Source: an uncultured Candidatus Saccharibacteria bacterium (GTDB lineage: Bacteria > Patescibacteria > Saccharimonadia > Saccharimonadales > CAMLKC01). From it: DNA of 7,766 nucleotides. Numbering within the stretch: position 1 is the stretch's first letter; each line of letters opens with the position of its first letter. Of this stretch, positions 1 through 5,492 are shown piece after piece. The position numbers and the translations under genes were made by a program. Below the pieces are notes generated by a model. The model saw nothing but the letters and a program-made list of their open reading frames with translations. It did not search any database and was not told the origin of the DNA. The stretch is from assembly GCA_946479025.1 (NCBI GenBank), contig CAMLDM010000037.1, positions 1 to 7,766 on the forward strand. Direction: 5' to 3'.

Positions 1-2
1 GA

Positions 3-86
3 CAGGCCTTCGGCAAACCCGTGATCGTACGGGTCGTGCGCATGCGGTGGTTGGCCGGCCCGAGAGTGGTCTGGCCGAACGCCTAA
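3..86 (+). CDS. Possible 3' end of an unidentified gene (partial)
   Basis: An open frame enters from the left edge and stops at TAA (84-86). The 27 visible residues are basic and hydrophobic (for example VIVRVVRMRWL) and end in VVWPNA. I do not recognise the family. Support for coding is limited: a stop followed closely by a hairpin between convergent genes is the usual layout. However, this stretch is visibly more GC-rich than the rest, and GC-rich DNA leaves frames open by chance on both strands. It also contains a 6-bp inverted repeat (17-22 with 29-34), so a non-coding or structured RNA origin is not excluded. Confidence 0.3.
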   Translation, partial: QAFGKPVIVRVVRMRWLAGPRVVWPNA

Positions 87-109
87 CCTGCTGCATCTTC
101 TCCCATTTA

Positions 110-145
110 CGATAGCCTCTGTCATTCATACGGCAGGGGCTATTT
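110..145. terminator. Hairpin between convergent genes, probable terminator
   Basis: ATAGCCTCTG (112-121) pairs with CAGGGGCTAT (134-143) over 10 bp with one G-U pair. The stem can extend inward by two pairs, leaving a loop of about 8 nt. It lies between the possible plus-strand gene tail (stop at 86) and the end of the minus-strand phosphatase gene (stop at 159). The trailing T run is short on both strands (TATTT on the plus strand), so intrinsic termination would be weak or need help. The position between two converging gene ends is the main support. Confidence 0.5.
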
Positions 146-158
146 AGATGCCAGTTAA

Positions 159-1127
159 TTACCAGCCTTGAAGCAATATGCCGGTCGCATCGTCCGCATG
201 CTTGAAGCGCAGGTGCCAGAAATCAGGATCATCATCCTCCGTATTTCTGGTGAGTTCTATAAGCGCTTCAATACCTTCCCGGCATACGATATCGAATAGA
301 ACTCTCCTATCGTCTTCCTGGCTCTCATCCATATCCGGCGGAACAAGCCCGTCACTCCCGAGTAGTATTGCACGCACCCCAGCAAGAGGCAGGGAACGAA
401 CATAAATATATTGATCCATGTTCGGATCTCCATTCACCATTCCCTCACCCGTGCCGTCGGCCCGGTTACGGGTCGTCTGAAACATCTCCATTATTGCCGC
501 CCGTATACGCGGATCCGCCCTTGCTTCCCGAGGAGTAATAGCCTTTTCTTTTGCGATTTGCTGCACGAGTTCAAGCACTTTTACGTCGTGTGGCCTATGC
601 AGATTATCCGTCAGCAACTCGGTAGTTCCGTCTTCACATAGCACGGCCGCAAAGCTGTCGCCCACATGGCTGATGTCTAAGCGGTTTTCCAAAAAGTTGA
701 TCTTGGCTATCGTCGCCGTCGATGTGGGCAAAGAATTCAGCTCACTATAGTCAACGCTCGGAAAATCTCGGAGTTTTTCGCCGAACATGTTATTCAGATC
801 CCGAAGCACCATTTTACCATCTGCCTTTTCTGGCATTTGCTCAAACATTTCTTTTAACGTATGCGATGCAAACCTAGCCCCCGACGCCTCCCCTATTTCT
901 GGAATAGGTTTTTGGCTTGAAGCACCATCGAAAATGGCCGCCGTAATGCCACCGTCATGAACAACTACGCTAAGAGCATCCTCATTAGGTTTTTGCGAAT
1001 CCTCCAGCAGCTTACGCCCGGCATCCGTTGCAGCACTTACCTTGCAGGTTCGCCCTCCCGAATTAATTAGCCTTCCGAGAGAAACAGAATCATCCGTATC
1101 CGTGTCATAGTCGAGCTTGTCCTGCAT
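159..1127 (-). CDS. PP2C-family (PPM) serine/threonine protein phosphatase
   Basis: A 322-residue soluble protein with no signal peptide or membrane segment. It shows the ordered motifs of metal-dependent PP2C phosphatases. These are NED at 48-50 (early metal-region Asp), IFDG at 65-68 (metal-binding Asp and Gly), a STAT strand at 136-139, HVGDS at 154-158, LLGSDGL at 255-261 and HADDATGIL at 310-318 (C-terminal metal-binding Asp). The family removes phosphate from Ser/Thr residues with Mn2+ or Mg2+, commonly opposing Hanks-type kinases; no kinase is visible here, so the substrate is unknown. A 40-residue acidic N-terminal extension precedes the domain. The gene is probably transcribed alone. 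A perfect -10 box sits 10 nt before the ATG, which leaves almost no leader, and AGGA two bases before the ATG is too close to act as a normal Shine-Dalgarno site. Family assignment is firm; biological role is open. Confidence 0.88.
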   Translation of the reverse strand: MQDKLDYDTDTDDSVSLGRLINSGGRTCKVSAATDAGRKLLEDSQKPNEDALSVVVHDGGITAAIFDGASSQKPIPEIGEASGARFASHTLKEMFEQMPEKADGKMVLRDLNNMFGEKLRDFPSVDYSELNSLPTSTATIAKINFLENRLDISHVGDSFAAVLCEDGTTELLTDNLHRPHDVKVLELVQQIAKEKAITPREARADPRIRAAIMEMFQTTRNRADGTGEGMVNGDPNMDQYIYVRSLPLAGVRAILLGSDGLVPPDMDESQEDDRRVLFDIVCREGIEALIELTRNTEDDDPDFWHLRFKHADDATGILLQGW

Positions 1128-1137
1128 TGTCCTATTT

Positions 1138-1143
1138 ATTATA
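1138..1143 (-). promoter_or_regulatory. -10 box of the PP2C phosphatase gene
   Basis: On the minus strand this reads TATAAT, a perfect -10 hexamer, ending 10 nt before the phosphatase ATG at 1127. Initiation about 7 nt downstream would give a leader of only 3-4 nt. I see no convincing -35 box at 16-18 nt upstream (AAATTC or TAAATT there). Confidence 0.55.
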
Positions 1144-1191
1144 CGCCATTTCTTCTGTCGGAATTTAGACTAATCCGGATCTACGCTCTAC

Positions 1192-1821
1192 TTATTTTCT
1201 ATCACTGCTTAAAAAGATATTTTCAGTACACTGAACCGCCTTATCCAAACTCGTGGCATGTCCGGTCCAACAGCTCGAACTGTCATGAAAAACAACAAGA
1301 AACAAAACGCAGGACGATATCAGTACAACTGATATAACCAGCCATAATTTCTTTATCTGAAACGTCAGACTACCTTTTCTTATGCTGGCACGCAGCGCGA
1401 GCACCAGCCATGTTGCAAGCGAAGTAAACAAACTAAGGACCGGAAGCACAACAATCCAAATGGTCAGCACAGATCTCGACCAGAACCAGGAGCCGTAGAG
1501 ATGCTGATTGTGAAGCAGCTCCGACATCTCGTCTAGCGCCATGGCGATAAAAAATGGCAGCAACAGAAACAGCGCGACAAAGCCCACGAAAATACTGGGC
1601 GTTAGGCCGCCTCTACGCGCAATCGTCGCCATATGCTGCTCGAACACGTTGCCTGGAAGGATGATTATTTCCCTTGCCCACATGCCGATCCTCCGCATTG
1701 TCCGCGGTTCGCCCTGCAACATATCTTCCATTGTCTGTATAATTTGGGCGCCGTATTTTTTGCGGTACTCCTCGGGATAGAGGTGCAGCAGCGCTCTATA
1801 AACCGAGCGAGAATCAGGCAT
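1192..1821 (-). CDS. Small membrane protein co-transcribed with PadR regulator
   Basis: A 209-residue protein of unknown function. Residues 1-70 are cytosolic-type and contain LYPEEYRKKYG (14-24). This motif resembles the LYPxxFRxxFG prefix at the N-terminus of some permease and PadR-linked membrane proteins. Three membrane helices follow at about 76-96, 116-144 and 159-178. The basic loop at 145-158 predicts that it faces the cytosol, which puts the N-terminus inside and the 30-residue C-terminal tail outside. That tail holds two cysteines, Cys184 and Cys198. I chose the ATG at 1821: it overlaps the end of the padR gene by 8 nt, has GGGGGA a few bases upstream, and starts just before the conserved motif. 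An upstream in-frame start at 1902 would overlap padR by 89 nt. The overlap implies translational coupling and a shared role with PadR, for example as a membrane sensor or transport component. No catalytic motif is visible. Confidence 0.72.
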   Translation of the reverse strand: MPDSRSVYRALLHLYPEEYRKKYGAQIIQTMEDMLQGEPRTMRRIGMWAREIIILPGNVFEQHMATIARRGGLTPSIFVGFVALFLLLPFFIAMALDEMSELLHNQHLYGSWFWSRSVLTIWIVVLPVLSLFTSLATWLVLALRASIRKGSLTFQIKKLWLVISVVLISSCVLFLVVFHDSSSCWTGHATSLDKAVQCTENIFLSSDRK

Positions 1822-2155
1822 GCAATCCCCCGTTCGACGACAAGACATGCCGTCTTTTCGCAAGCTCCAGACTGTTTTGGTAGTATTCCAATTCCTGGGC
1901 AAGCACGGTACGTCCTTTGTCGGTTAGCTGGTAATACCTTCGACGAGTATCTTCCTGCGCCGTAACTTCTTCGATCAGCTGTTTTTCGTGCAACTGTTTG
2001 ATGCTCGTATACAGCGCGCCGGCCCCCAGGCGGATCTTCCCCGAAGAATCTTCTTCCACCTGCTGGATAATTTCGTAGCCGTGACGCGGCTTAAGCGTAA
2101 GCGCCAGCAAGATACTGAAAGCAACTTGTGGCAGTTGATTGTACTTACGTGTCAT
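1814..2155 (-). CDS. PadR-family transcriptional regulator
   Basis: A 113-residue single-domain protein matching the PadR winged-helix family. FSILLALTLKPRHGYEI (13-29) contains the HGYEI signature, followed by G-x-x-R-L-G-A-G-A-L-Y-T-S-I-K (helix-turn-helix), LIEE (61-64), RRRYYQLTDKG (71-81) and a short C-terminal dimerisation helix. Members of this small-PadR group usually act as repressors that release DNA on binding a ligand. The gene heads a two-gene operon with the membrane protein and diverges from the flavin electron-transfer operon across 85 bp that holds two perfect palindromes. One overlaps its own -10 box and the other its likely -35 box. Autoregulation and control of the divergent operon are the natural inference. 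There is no Shine-Dalgarno site; the ATG lies 7 nt after the -10 box, which suggests a leaderless mRNA. Confidence 0.9.
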   Translation of the reverse strand: MTRKYNQLPQVAFSILLALTLKPRHGYEIIQQVEEDSSGKIRLGAGALYTSIKQLHEKQLIEEVTAQEDTRRRYYQLTDKGRTVLAQELEYYQNSLELAKRRHVLSSNGGLHA

Positions 2156-2162
2156 ATGGTTT

Positions 2163-2191
2163 ATTATACATCAATGTATGATATATCTAAA
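2163..2191 (-). promoter_or_regulatory. Promoter of padR
   Basis: On the minus strand the -10 box is TATAAT (2163-2168) and the likely -35 box is TTTAGA (2186-2191), 17 nt apart. The ATG begins 7 nt after the -10 box, so initiation would fall on or next to the start codon. Confidence 0.6.
2166..2179. promoter_or_regulatory. Palindrome over the padR -10 box, candidate PadR operator
   Basis: ATACATCAATGTAT is a perfect inverted repeat with 6-bp arms and a 2-bp centre. Its ATAC-AT/ATGTAT half-sites resemble the ACAT/ATGT half-sites known for PadR proteins. It covers half of the padR -10 box, so binding would block padR transcription. Confidence 0.55.
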
Positions 2192-2200
2192 TTAGATATA
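2182..2200. promoter_or_regulatory. 19-bp perfect palindrome, second candidate operator
   Basis: TATATCTAAATTAGATATA is palindromic with 9-bp arms around a single central A (2191). It overlaps the likely -35 box of padR and lies 40 bp upstream of the start of the FMN-binding-protein gene. Its centre is 18-19 bp from the centre of the first palindrome. Either the PadR protein binds both, or a second regulator uses this one. Confidence 0.55.
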
Positions 2201-2240
2201 CTTTCAGCAAACCGTAAGATAAATGTAGTTATATAGCATT

Positions 2241-2678
2241 ATGATTAAGAAAATAGCAGTTGCAGCGTTTGTTATCCTAACATTTGTTATTTACAGCTTC
2301 CATCAAAGAAGCGAGGGCAAACAGGCTGTTCAAAATGTACAAAACTCTTCACAAGCATCAACTTCATCGGCGCCGCGAGCAACTGCATCCAACGGTTACA
2401 AAAATGGTACTTACACAGGCAAAAGCAGCGACGCGATCTATGGATATATACAGGTGCGAGCGACCATTTCTGCTAGCAAGTTGACTGCCGTCGACTTTCT
2501 CGACTATCCGCACGATCGCGACAATTCGGTTGAGATTAATAATTTCGCGATGCCGCGATTAAAAGAACAGGCCATCCAGGCGCAGTCCGCCCAGGTCGAT
2601 GGCGTTTCGGGAGCTACAGACACCAGCCAGGCATTTATGGCATCTCTCGGCGACGCGTTGTCGCAGGCAAAAGCATAA
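2241..2678 (+). CDS. Membrane-anchored FMN-binding domain protein (covalent-flavin carrier)
   Basis: A 145-residue protein. Residues 1-20 form a lysine-led membrane anchor (KKIAVAAFVILTFVIYSF) with no lipobox cysteine. Residues 21-52 are a Gln/Ser/Thr/Ala-rich linker, and about 53-143 form an FMN-binding domain like those of NqrC and RnfG. The domain begins with YKNGTYTG and carries DGVSGATDTS at 120-129. This is the flavinylation motif in which the GAT threonine, here Thr126, receives FMN through a phosphoester bond. The positive-inside rule places the domain outside the membrane. The enzyme that attaches the FMN, ApbE, is encoded by the next gene, which overlaps this one by 1 nt (TAATG), so the pair is almost certainly enzyme and substrate. 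The protein probably receives electrons from the membrane reductase encoded third in the operon. There is no Shine-Dalgarno site. Candidate -10 boxes are TATATA (2230-2235) and TAAGAT (2215-2220), both leaving little leader. Confidence 0.88.
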   Translation: MIKKIAVAAFVILTFVIYSFHQRSEGKQAVQNVQNSSQASTSSAPRATASNGYKNGTYTGKSSDAIYGYIQVRATISASKLTAVDFLDYPHDRDNSVEINNFAMPRLKEQAIQAQSAQVDGVSGATDTSQAFMASLGDALSQAKA

Positions 2679-3421
2679 TGGAAGAAACGCGAATCATCAT
2701 GGGCATGCCCATTACCCTGAAAGCTGTCGGCGGCAAGAACGTGCGCGAAGTTTTCAACAAGACATTTCGTTTTTTTGAACGTATTGATCAGAAATACAGT
2801 CCGTTCATTGCAAGCAGCGACGTTTCAAAGATAAACGCGCATGAACTTGCCGAATCCAAGTATGACTCTGAGTTGCAAGAAATTATTGACTGGGCAGAAA
2901 AAACAAAGAAGGAAACGGACGGTCATTTCGACGTTTGGCACAACGGAATTTTTGACCCGTCGGGCATCGTGAAAGGCTGGGCAGTCCAAAAAGCAAGCGA
3001 GCAGGTAGCAAAAGAAATAGATAATTTTTACGTAGATGCCGGCGGAGACATCCAGGCAAAAGGCGTAAATACCGAGCATCAGCCATGGCGCATCGGCATA
3101 CGAAATCCATTTGACAGGTCACAGAATGTCGCGATTGTTTCACTGGATAATTACGCCGTTGCAACTTCCGGAACAGCGGTTCGCGGCCAGCACATTTACA
3201 ATCCCAAATCTGATCGCCCGATTATGAATATTGTATCGATATCCGTCGTCGCGCCCAATATTATCGATGCGGACAGAATGGCCACCGCGGCGTTTGCCAT
3301 GGGAAAGCAAGGCATAGAGTTTGTGGAAAATCTGCCGGGATACGAAGCGTACTTGATCACCAGCGACAAGCGAGCAATCACAACTTCCGGATGGCACGCA
3401 TTCGAGGTACATGCGGCATGA
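2678..3421 (+). CDS. apbE: ApbE-type FAD:protein FMN transferase
   Basis: A 247-residue protein, short for the family (often 300-350). It transfers FMN from FAD to a Ser/Thr of a target protein. Motifs in order are MGMPI near the N-terminus (8-12), DPSGIVKGWA (93-102), VDAGGDI (119-125), ATSG (162-165), QHIYNP (171-176, His172) and IIDADRMATAAFAMG (195-209), which holds the metal-site Asp and Thr residues. The acceptor is most likely Thr126 of the protein encoded just upstream. The start is fixed by the TAATG overlap and by MGMPI following at once, so there is no room for the signal peptide or lipobox that many ApbE enzymes carry. The enzyme therefore looks cytosolic although its presumed target domain is outside. 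The family's usual HIIDPRTG is here HIYNPKSD, so part of that motif has drifted. Confidence 0.9.
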   Translation: MEETRIIMGMPITLKAVGGKNVREVFNKTFRFFERIDQKYSPFIASSDVSKINAHELAESKYDSELQEIIDWAEKTKKETDGHFDVWHNGIFDPSGIVKGWAVQKASEQVAKEIDNFYVDAGGDIQAKGVNTEHQPWRIGIRNPFDRSQNVAIVSLDNYAVATSGTAVRGQHIYNPKSDRPIMNIVSISVVAPNIIDADRMATAAFAMGKQGIEFVENLPGYEAYLITSDKRAITTSGWHAFEVHAA

Positions 3422-4932
3422 AATACATCGACGACCTTATCGACCGCATTACGATGTACCGGTTGCTACTTTACTATCTCGTGCTGATTCTTTGTGCCGC
3501 AATGCTTTTTGGTGCGGTTGGCTGGCTTTCGTACAGCCCGTACGCCATAGCAATTTCGGCCAGTTTGTTCGTAGGTATTTGCTACGCGGCCAACTATGCC
3601 TTTGCAAAAATATATAAGGCACCGACCAATGGCGAATCCTCAATTTTAACCGGCCTGATCCTGGCGCTCATAGTTACTCCCGCGGCCGCGCCAAAAGACC
3701 TCACTTTCGTTGCCGCGGCTGCCGGGCTCGCCATTGCCTCAAAGTATCTGCTTGCGATTCATAACAAACACATTTTTAACCCTGCCGCCATTGCCGTGGT
3801 ACTTACCGCCTTCGGTCCTCAGGAATCGGCGAGCTGGTGGGTCGGCACGACTGTTCTGGCGCCATTGGTTATACTCGGCGGCTTGCTAATAGTGAGAAAA
3901 ATCCGTAGGATGCCTATGGTTGCTGCGTTTATCGTAGCGGCACTTGGTTCGACCGGTATTTTTGCGCTCATCTCACAAAAAAACGCGCTGCTCATGCTTC
4001 AAAATACACTGCTTCACTCGTCATTATTTTTCCTCGCCTTCGTCATGCTGACCGAGCCATGGACATCACCCGCAACCCGGACCAAACGCTACATTTACGC
4101 CGCGTTGGTTGGCGTGCTTTTTGCCCCAACACTGCATATCGGAACCATCTTTTCGACACCCGAACTTGCGTTGGTAATCGGCAATCTTGCTGCGTTTGCC
4201 ATGTCGCCAATCGTAAAGACAAAAATCATGGTTGGGAAACGGCGCTTTCATGGCCAACACACCGAAGACATCGAGCTGATTCCCGAACGAAAGTTTACGT
4301 ACCAGCCAGGCCAATATATAGAAATGACACTACCCCACACCGCCGCCGACGGACGAGGCCTTCGACGCTATTTTACGCTTGCTTCTTCTCCCACGGAAGA
4401 CAACCTCCGACTCGGAATACGGTACTACGATGACGGCAGTTCGTTTAAAAAGAATCTGAAATCCGCGTCAAAAGACCGTCCCATTTCCATCGGGCAGTTG
4501 GGTGGAGATTTCGTTTTACCGAAAGATTCCAGCCAAAAACTCGCCTTTATTGCAGGCGGTATCGGCGTCACGCCATTTCGCAGCATGGTTAAATACCTTA
4601 CCGACACAGACGACACGCGCTCGGTAAAATTGTTATATGGCGAACGCTCAGTGAGAGACATTGCGTATAGTGAAATATTCGAGGAAGCGCGCCGCAAAGT
4701 AGACGTTGAAACGACTTATATCACCGCCGCGTCGACCAATATCGCCTCACCTTTTGTGAGGATAGGAAGAATAGATGAGAATGCAATCCGCGCTCAAATT
4801 CCTGATTACGCCGAGCGGCTGTTCTACGTTTCTGGTCCGCAGCCAATGGTGAGGTCAATAAAAGATTCTCTTCTTCAAATGGGCGTTCCTAAAAGTCACA
4901 TAAAACTCGATTACTTTTCAGGATACGCCTGA
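3418..4932 (+). CDS. NqrB/RnfD-like membrane domain fused to FAD/NAD(P)H oxidoreductase
   Basis: A 504-residue fusion. Residues 1-270 form a membrane domain of about 8-10 helices similar to NqrB/RnfD: SSILTGLILALIVTP (74-88), HIFNPAA (118-124) and LTEPWTSPAT (211-220), matching the MATDPVTSP-type motif of RnfD. Residues about 275-504 form a ferredoxin-reductase-type domain: PGQYIEM (297-303), RYFTLASSP (317-325, FAD binding), GGIGVTPF (380-387, NAD(P) binding), FYVSGPQPM (469-477) and a terminal DYFSGY (498-503). The likely role is to pass electrons from cytosolic NAD(P)H through FAD into the membrane and on to the external FMN protein. The ATG at 3418 overlaps the apbE stop as ATGA, the usual coupling. 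An ATG at 3391 would add only nine residues inside apbE. The SGAT covalent-FMN motif of NqrB/RnfD is not visible in the membrane domain, which is also shorter than theirs. No ion-pumping partners (NqrA, RnfC, RnfA/E) are nearby. Confidence 0.86.
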   Translation: MKYIDDLIDRITMYRLLLYYLVLILCAAMLFGAVGWLSYSPYAIAISASLFVGICYAANYAFAKIYKAPTNGESSILTGLILALIVTPAAAPKDLTFVAAAAGLAIASKYLLAIHNKHIFNPAAIAVVLTAFGPQESASWWVGTTVLAPLVILGGLLIVRKIRRMPMVAAFIVAALGSTGIFALISQKNALLMLQNTLLHSSLFFLAFVMLTEPWTSPATRTKRYIYAALVGVLFAPTLHIGTIFSTPELALVIGNLAAFAMSPIVKTKIMVGKRRFHGQHTEDIELIPERKFTYQPGQYIEMTLPHTAADGRGLRRYFTLASSPTEDNLRLGIRYYDDGSSFKKNLKSASKDRPISIGQLGGDFVLPKDSSQKLAFIAGGIGVTPFRSMVKYLTDTDDTRSVKLLYGERSVRDIAYSEIFEEARRKVDVETTYITAASTNIASPFVRIGRIDENAIRAQIPDYAERLFYVSGPQPMVRSIKDSLLQMGVPKSHIKLDYFSGYA

Positions 4933-4934
4933 TT

Positions 4935-5456
4935 TTAAGCCAAATACAATTTCAGTGCTGCCGCCTTTTTTCGAACCGACTTAGATTTGTGCCCTTCCTG
5001 AACCTCAAATAGTCGTACTAAATCGTCCGCCGCAACGAATCCGTTTTGATAAAAATGAAGTAGGGCCTTCATCGTATTTACAGAAACGATCCAATCCACA
5101 TCGGTTGTTTCGATTCTACTTTTCAGCCACTCGATCGCACGCTTGCGCTGTGCGCTATTCAACTCAACCTCCGAAAAAATCTGCGCAAGGTGCCACTGTA
5201 CCGGCGGCTGACTACTACTTGTCAGCTCACTGAAAATTCTTTCAAGGTACGGCCGGGCTCGTTCCGGTTTTTCTTTCACGAGTTTTTCAAACGAATCAAC
5301 CGCCCTCATCCTCACCCACGCGTCATCTGCCGAGATACAATCAAACAACTCGTCGAGCCTGGAAGGATCGGCATGTACGCTATCAATGACTTCGCCGGCA
5401 CGTCCAAGAGAATTCGTTTTTCCGCCGGCCGCCAACATGTCTTCGTACGATTCCAT
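4935..5456 (-). CDS. Small all-helical protein, HEAT-repeat-like
   Basis: A 173-residue soluble acidic protein without signal peptide. It appears to be built of paired amphipathic helices: SRLDELFDCISADDAWVRMRAVDSFEKLVKEKP at 32-64 and the units at 67-97, 102-116 and 119-150. AWVRMRAVDSFEKL (46-59) and WIVSVNTMKALLHF (122-135) have the spacing of HEAT-type repeats, as seen in proteins that act as binding scaffolds. The C-terminus is lysine-rich (KSKSVRKKAAALK). No enzyme motif is visible and I do not recognise a named family. I chose the ATG at 5456 because TATACT ends 6 nt upstream of it, a leaderless layout seen elsewhere in this window. The longer start at 5501 would overlap the carboxypeptidase gene and lie upstream of that promoter. 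The stop is 2 bp from the stop of the convergent reductase gene, leaving no room for a terminator between them. Confidence 0.68.
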   Translation of the reverse strand: MESYEDMLAAGGKTNSLGRAGEVIDSVHADPSRLDELFDCISADDAWVRMRAVDSFEKLVKEKPERARPYLERIFSELTSSSQPPVQWHLAQIFSEVELNSAQRKRAIEWLKSRIETTDVDWIVSVNTMKALLHFYQNGFVAADDLVRLFEVQEGHKSKSVRKKAAALKLYLA

Positions 5457-5462
5457 GGTTCT

Positions 5463-5492
5463 AGTATACAGCGACGTGGCTGCTATTGTCCC
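5463..5492 (-). promoter_or_regulatory. Promoter of the helical-repeat gene
   Basis: On the minus strand: -10 TATACT (5463-5468) and -35 GGGACA (5487-5492), with an 18-nt spacer. The ATG begins 6 nt after the -10 box. The -35 box lies inside the last codons of the carboxypeptidase gene. This gives the gene its own transcription start although it follows the vanZ-carboxypeptidase pair by only 26 nt. Confidence 0.5.

Noticed and set aside
17..34. Inverted repeat ACCCGT-6 nt-ACGGGT, considered as part of a structured RNA.
   Set aside because: The stem is short, and no tRNA, tmRNA, SRP or RNase P landmark is recognisable; the region is too short to judge.
1822..1902. A longer start for the PadR-linked membrane protein.
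   Set aside because: It would lie wholly within padR, and the family-like motif begins shortly after the ATG at 1821.
3391..3417. An upstream ATG that would extend the membrane reductase by nine residues.
   Set aside because: The extension is hydrophilic, has no ribosome site, and the ATGA overlap with the apbE stop at 3418 is the usual coupled start.
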